NCBI GenBank assembly: GCA_023436245.1 | Contig: JAEZJZ010000112.1 | Span: 1-17,006 of the forward strand | Reading direction: 5' to 3' | Source: Bacillota bacterium | GTDB lineage: Bacteria; Bacillota; UBA994; UBA5500 | DNA: 17,006 nt | In this document: one piece after another, positions 13,677-17,006 of the stretch | Layout of the letters: the number at the start of each line of letters is the position of its first letter | How positions within the stretch are numbered: position 1 is the stretch's first letter | Position numbers and translations under genes: made by a program | The notes under the pieces: model-generated | Told to the model about the DNA's origin: nothing | Database searches by the model: none | The model's input: the letters and a program-made list of their open reading frames with translations, nothing else

Positions 13677-14843
13677 TCAATTTGCGTGGTGGGCTACCAG
13701 GGCTGCGAACATACGCACACCGTTGATCATGGCTGCTTCCGCCAGGTCGAAGCGCGGATTGTGCAGCGGATAGTATGGGCGCTCCTGCGAGTGCACACCC
13801 AGCCAGAAGAAAGCGCCGGGCTTCTCGCGCAGATAGTAACCGAAGTCTTCCCCAACCATGGATGGATGGGCCAACTCGACCACGTTGCCCTCTCCCAGCA
13901 CCTGGTTACCGACCTGCTTGACGATGGCCACCCCTTGCTCGGGGTTGATCACTGCCGGATAGCCATAGTTGTACTCGAATTCATACTTGGCTCCGTTGGC
14001 TTCGGCCGCTGCCTTGGTCAGGGCAAGAATGCGCGCCTTGACCATGGCCTGTGTATCCAGGCTGAGCGTACGCACCGTTCCCCGCAGCTCACAGCTCTCG
14101 GCCACAATATTAAAGCGGGTTCCGCCACTGATCATCCCCACCGTCAGGACCGCGGAGTCCACGGGGTTGACGTTACGGCTGACTACTGTCTGTAGGCTGT
14201 TCACCAGCTGGCAGGTGATCGCAACTGCATCGATTGTCTGGTGCGGAGCAGCTCCGTGTCCGCCACTGCCGATCAGACGAATGCGGAAGTTGTCGCTGTT
14301 GGCCATGATCGACCCGGCAGAGAGCCCGATCTGCCCTACTGGCAGATCCGGAGAGACATGCAGCCCGTAGATCGCCGCCACGTCCTCCAATACTCCAGCC
14401 TCGATCAAGCCCAGAGCTCCCCCGGGAGGCGCCTCTTCTGCCGGCTGAAAGAGCAGCTTCACTTTGCCCTGCCACTGGTCGAGATGCTCGCGCAGGAATT
14501 TGGCAGTACCGAGTAGGGTCGTGGTGTGGGCGTCGTGCCCACAGGCGTGCATCACCCCGGCCTGCTGGGAGACGTAATCGGTCTCGTTCATCTCCTGCAC
14601 CGGCAGGGCATCCATGTCCGCCCGAAAGGCGATGGTAGCTCCGGGCTTGCCGCTGTCGATTTCGGCCACCACACCGGTCTTGCCTACCCGTCGCCAGTTG
14701 ATCCCCTGGGACTGCAGAAACTCACAGACAAAGGCCGATGTCTGCTCTTCGCAGAATCCGACCTCGGGATGTTGGTGTAAATGCCGCCGAATGGCGGTGA
14801 GTTCCGGGAGCAACTGTTCGGCTGCCATGATCCAAGATTGCAT
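13677..14843 (-). CDS. M20D amidohydrolase (N-acyl-amino acid/hippurate hydrolase type)
   Basis: A 388-residue metal-dependent amidohydrolase or carboxypeptidase that removes acyl groups from amino acids or cleaves small amide bonds; cytoplasmic. Seen: RRHLHQHPEVGFCEEQT near the N-terminus (from residue 19), FRADMDALPV (73-82), metal site MHACGHDAH (C101, H103), QPAEEAPPGG (E136, E137), LHVSPDLPVG (H162), the GSGGHGAAPH segment of the dimerisation domain, and the C-terminal metal ligand in PLHNPRFDL (H361). All expected residues are intact. The start at 14843 is supported by AGGAGG 7 bases upstream, although the frame stays open upstream to 15002, into the neighbouring gene. It diverges from the S9 peptidase (133-base gap). 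Related names include ilvE-like thermostable carboxypeptidase and IAA-amino acid hydrolase; the substrate is not readable. Confidence 0.9.
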   Translation of the reverse strand: MQSWIMAAEQLLPELTAIRRHLHQHPEVGFCEEQTSAFVCEFLQSQGINWRRVGKTGVVAEIDSGKPGATIAFRADMDALPVQEMNETDYVSQQAGVMHACGHDAHTTTLLGTAKFLREHLDQWQGKVKLLFQPAEEAPPGGALGLIEAGVLEDVAAIYGLHVSPDLPVGQIGLSAGSIMANSDNFRIRLIGSGGHGAAPHQTIDAVAITCQLVNSLQTVVSRNVNPVDSAVLTVGMISGGTRFNIVAESCELRGTVRTLSLDTQAMVKARILALTKAAAEANGAKYEFEYNYGYPAVINPEQGVAIVKQVGNQVLGEGNVVELAHPSMVGEDFGYYLREKPGAFFWLGVHSQERPYYPLHNPRFDLAEAAMINGVRMFAALVAHHAN

Positions 14844-14976
14844 GCTGATTCCTCCTCGCTTTGGTCTCTGCCAACAGTCTACCACAAGCGTCAGGAGATA
14901 AGCCCGCTGGCCAGGCAGGAAAAATCGCTTCGAGCGCTGAAGTACAACAGGGAGTTCTACTGATGGAGGGATCAGA

Positions 14977-16968
14977 TTGACCGAATCAAAACGACGCATC
15001 ACTATCGATGACCTTTACCGGATGCAATGGGTAGGGGATCCGCAGATCTCCCCGAATGGCGAGCAGATCGCCTATGTGGTTAAGGTAGCCGACCAACAGG
15101 ACAAAACGAAATATCAATCGCGCATTTGGCTGGTATCCACGGCCGGTGGCACACCAGTTCAGCTGACAGCTGGCCCGAAAGTGGACAGCAACCCGCGCTG
15201 GTCGCCAGACGGACTAACCCTAGCCTTCACCTCAAACCGGGCTGAGGGAAACCAGATCTTCCTGCTCCCGGTCAACGGTGGCGAGGCCAGGCAACTGACT
15301 AAAGGCAAGAATGGCGCCGGTACCCCCTTCTGGTCGCCAGACGGCAAGAAGATCGCTTTCATCGGCAAGGTGACGCCTGAAGCCGCACCCTCCGACAAGG
15401 CAGAAGAGAAGAGCGATGTCAAGGTAATCACCCGCCTGCACTACAAGCAGAACGGCGAGGGTTTCCTGGGAGACAAACATGCGCAAGTCTTCGTGGTGGA
15501 CGTCGCCACCGGCGAACAGAAGCAGTTGACCAGCGGCAGCTATGATTGCGGCGGAATCAGCTGGTCCCCTTGCAGTCAGCACCTGGCCTTCAGCTCCAAT
15601 CGCACGGAAGATGCGGAGTACAACCGCGAGTCCCACATTTGGGTTGTTCCGGCTGACGGCGGCGAACTAAGACAAGTGACGAACGGCGAGGGTCCCTGTA
15701 GAAGCGCCAGTTGGTCTCCGGATGGCCAGTTCATCGCCTACCTCAGCCATAACCGCGAGTACAGCGTCACCACTATCGACAAGATCTACCTGATTCCGGC
15801 CGCGGGCGGGGAGGCACGGGTACTCACACCTGACTTTGACCGCGAACCAGGCAATGCCTGCGGCAGTGACATGGTCAGCTCCTCCGATCCAGGTCTGGTC
15901 TGGGCAGCCGACAGCCAGAGCATCAGCTTCCTGTCCACCAACGGCGCCCGCACCAATGTCTACAACGTGACCACCTGTGCACAACCGGTGTTGCAGCAGT
16001 TGAGCCCCAATGCTGACCAGGTCATCTACGGCATGTCCCAGAGCGGCAGCACCTACGCCGTCACTGTGACTAATCCGCTGTTGATCGGCGATGTCTTCGT
16101 GTTGCGCGACGGTGCGCTTAGCCGCTTGACCGAGCACAATCAGGCCCTGTTGGCTGAACTGAACCTGACGTCGCCGGAACTATTCACCTTCGAGTGTGAA
16201 GGGCTGATGGTCGAGGGCTGGGTGATGAAGCCGGTTGGTTACAAGCCCGATGTGAAGTATCCGGCAGTGTTGCAGATTCACGGCGGCCCACACGTGGCCT
16301 ACGGTTACACCTTCATGCACGAATTCCATCTACTCTGCGCTGCCGGCTACGCGGTCGTCTTCAGCAATCCGCCGGGAAGTCAGGGATACGGCCAGGAGTT
16401 CGTCTCCAAGACGCGCCTAGACTGGGGCGGCCTGGACTACCGGGCAATCATGGCAGCCATGGATCAGGCCATCGAGCTCGGTTTCATCGACGAGAATCGC
16501 CTTGGCGTGACCGGGGGCAGCTACGGTGGCTACATGACCAACTGGATTGTCACCCAGACGAACCGCTTCAGCTCCGCCGTCACCGCCCGCAGCACCTGCA
16601 ACCGGTACAGCCAGTTCGGCACCAGCGACGTTGGCTACGGCAATGGCGAGTATGAGTTCCCGGGCAACCCCTGGGATAACCCGGAGGGCTACCTGCAGCG
16701 TTCGCCGATCAGCTACGTGCGTAACGTGCAAACGCCTGTGCTGCTCATTCATAGCGAGCAGGATCTGCGTTGCCCGATCGAGCAAGGGGAACAATGGTAC
16801 AACGCGCTCAAGTGGTTGCGCAAGGAAGCTGTGTTCGTGCGTTTCCCGAACGAGAACCACGAACTCTCTCGCTCCGGTCAGCCGAAACATCGCACTGAGC
16901 GGTTGCAGCACATCATCAACTGGTTCAAGAAATACACCCAGACCGTCGCCAGCGAGTACGCTGAGTAA
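14977..16968 (+). CDS. S9 prolyl oligopeptidase family serine peptidase (acylaminoacyl-peptidase type)
   Basis: A 663-residue cytoplasmic oligopeptidase that would release N-terminal or acylated residues from short peptides. Seen: an N-terminal beta-propeller (about 1-390) of TolB/PD40-type blades with repeated WSPDG signatures (NPRWSPDGLTLAF, TPFWSPDGKKIAF, SASWSPDGQFIAY and degenerate copies). An alpha/beta-hydrolase domain (about 410-663) carries the nucleophile motif GGSYGGYMT (S515), the acid in HSEQDLRCP (D596) and the catalytic histidine in NENHELSR (H628). QIHGGPH is the oxyanion-region motif. No signal peptide. The start is TTG 14977 with GGAGGG at 14965-14970. Normal length for the family. 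It is a single gene followed by a hairpin at the window end. Confidence 0.93.
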   Translation: MTESKRRITIDDLYRMQWVGDPQISPNGEQIAYVVKVADQQDKTKYQSRIWLVSTAGGTPVQLTAGPKVDSNPRWSPDGLTLAFTSNRAEGNQIFLLPVNGGEARQLTKGKNGAGTPFWSPDGKKIAFIGKVTPEAAPSDKAEEKSDVKVITRLHYKQNGEGFLGDKHAQVFVVDVATGEQKQLTSGSYDCGGISWSPCSQHLAFSSNRTEDAEYNRESHIWVVPADGGELRQVTNGEGPCRSASWSPDGQFIAYLSHNREYSVTTIDKIYLIPAAGGEARVLTPDFDREPGNACGSDMVSSSDPGLVWAADSQSISFLSTNGARTNVYNVTTCAQPVLQQLSPNADQVIYGMSQSGSTYAVTVTNPLLIGDVFVLRDGALSRLTEHNQALLAELNLTSPELFTFECEGLMVEGWVMKPVGYKPDVKYPAVLQIHGGPHVAYGYTFMHEFHLLCAAGYAVVFSNPPGSQGYGQEFVSKTRLDWGGLDYRAIMAAMDQAIELGFIDENRLGVTGGSYGGYMTNWIVTQTNRFSSAVTARSTCNRYSQFGTSDVGYGNGEYEFPGNPWDNPEGYLQRSPISYVRNVQTPVLLIHSEQDLRCPIEQGEQWYNALKWLRKEAVFVRFPNENHELSRSGQPKHRTERLQHIINWFKKYTQTVASEYAE

Positions 16969-16985
16969 TTATCAGATGAAGCGGG

Positions 16986-17006
16986 CCTTCCGATTTGATG
17001 GGAAGG
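16986..17006 (+). terminator. probable terminator, cut by window end
   Basis: CCTTCC (16986-16991) pairs with GGAAGG (17001-17006) around a 9-base loop. The left arm continues outward as GCGGG, so the stem probably extends into unseen sequence. It lies 18 bases after the S9 stop. The T tract, if any, is outside the window. Confidence 0.5.

Noticed and set aside
14844..15002. N-terminal extension of the M20D protein on the minus strand
   Set aside because: It would overlap the start of the S9 gene on the other strand and lacks a ribosome site, whereas AGGAGG is well placed before the ATG at 14843.

Overview
The window looks like chromosomal DNA of a moderately GC-rich Gram-positive (Bacillota/Firmicutes-like) bacterium, probably an anaerobe that lives partly on peptides. 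This is inference from several signs. Shine-Dalgarno sequences are strong (AGGAGG/GGGAGG). Five of 14 genes appear to start with TTG. Strong stem-loop terminators are frequent. The gene families present (Gx transporter, FMN-binding lipoprotein with ApbE, DUF438-hemerythrin-PAS, standalone MocR-like aminotransferase, DUF1232) are common in that phylum. There is no rRNA, tRNA, CRISPR array, integrase or transposase gene.

Layout. 1-37: a perfect hairpin with a GGGGACGG flank, REP-like. 49-528 (-): a DUF1232 membrane protein. 749-4936 (+): an apparent three-gene operon tldE-tldD-M20 dipeptidase. 4937-5299: a structured, later AT-rich intergenic region with a terminator and a 9-bp inverted repeat just before the next gene. 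5300-8157 (+): a flavinylation module made of a lipoprotein with three FMN-attachment motifs, the FMN transferase ApbE, and a Gx-family membrane protein. The lipoprotein is separated from apbE by a terminator, a new promoter and a palindromic repeat. 8410-9600 (+): a PLP aminotransferase. 9673-10812 (-): an M20 peptidase of the tripeptidase type. 11048-12915 (+): a DUF438/hemerythrin/PAS sensor-like protein followed by a DJ-1/PfpI protein. 13114-13473 (+): a small unrecognised protein that appears internally duplicated. 13525-13661: a composite hairpin element bracketed by 32-bp direct repeats. 13677-14843 (-): an M20D amidohydrolase. 14977-16968 (+): an S9 prolyl-oligopeptidase family enzyme with a beta-propeller, followed by a hairpin cut by the window end.

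How the genes fit together. Six of 14 genes are peptidases or their partners (TldE, TldD, two M20 enzymes, M20D, S9) and a seventh is an aminotransferase. The window therefore reads as a peptide and amino-acid catabolism neighbourhood. The FMN lipoprotein/ApbE/Gx set would build a covalently flavinylated electron-transfer protein on the outer face of the membrane, which could serve as an electron outlet for such metabolism. Two separate families of small palindromic repeats, each present at two sites, sit only between genes. They are the most conspicuous non-coding structure here.
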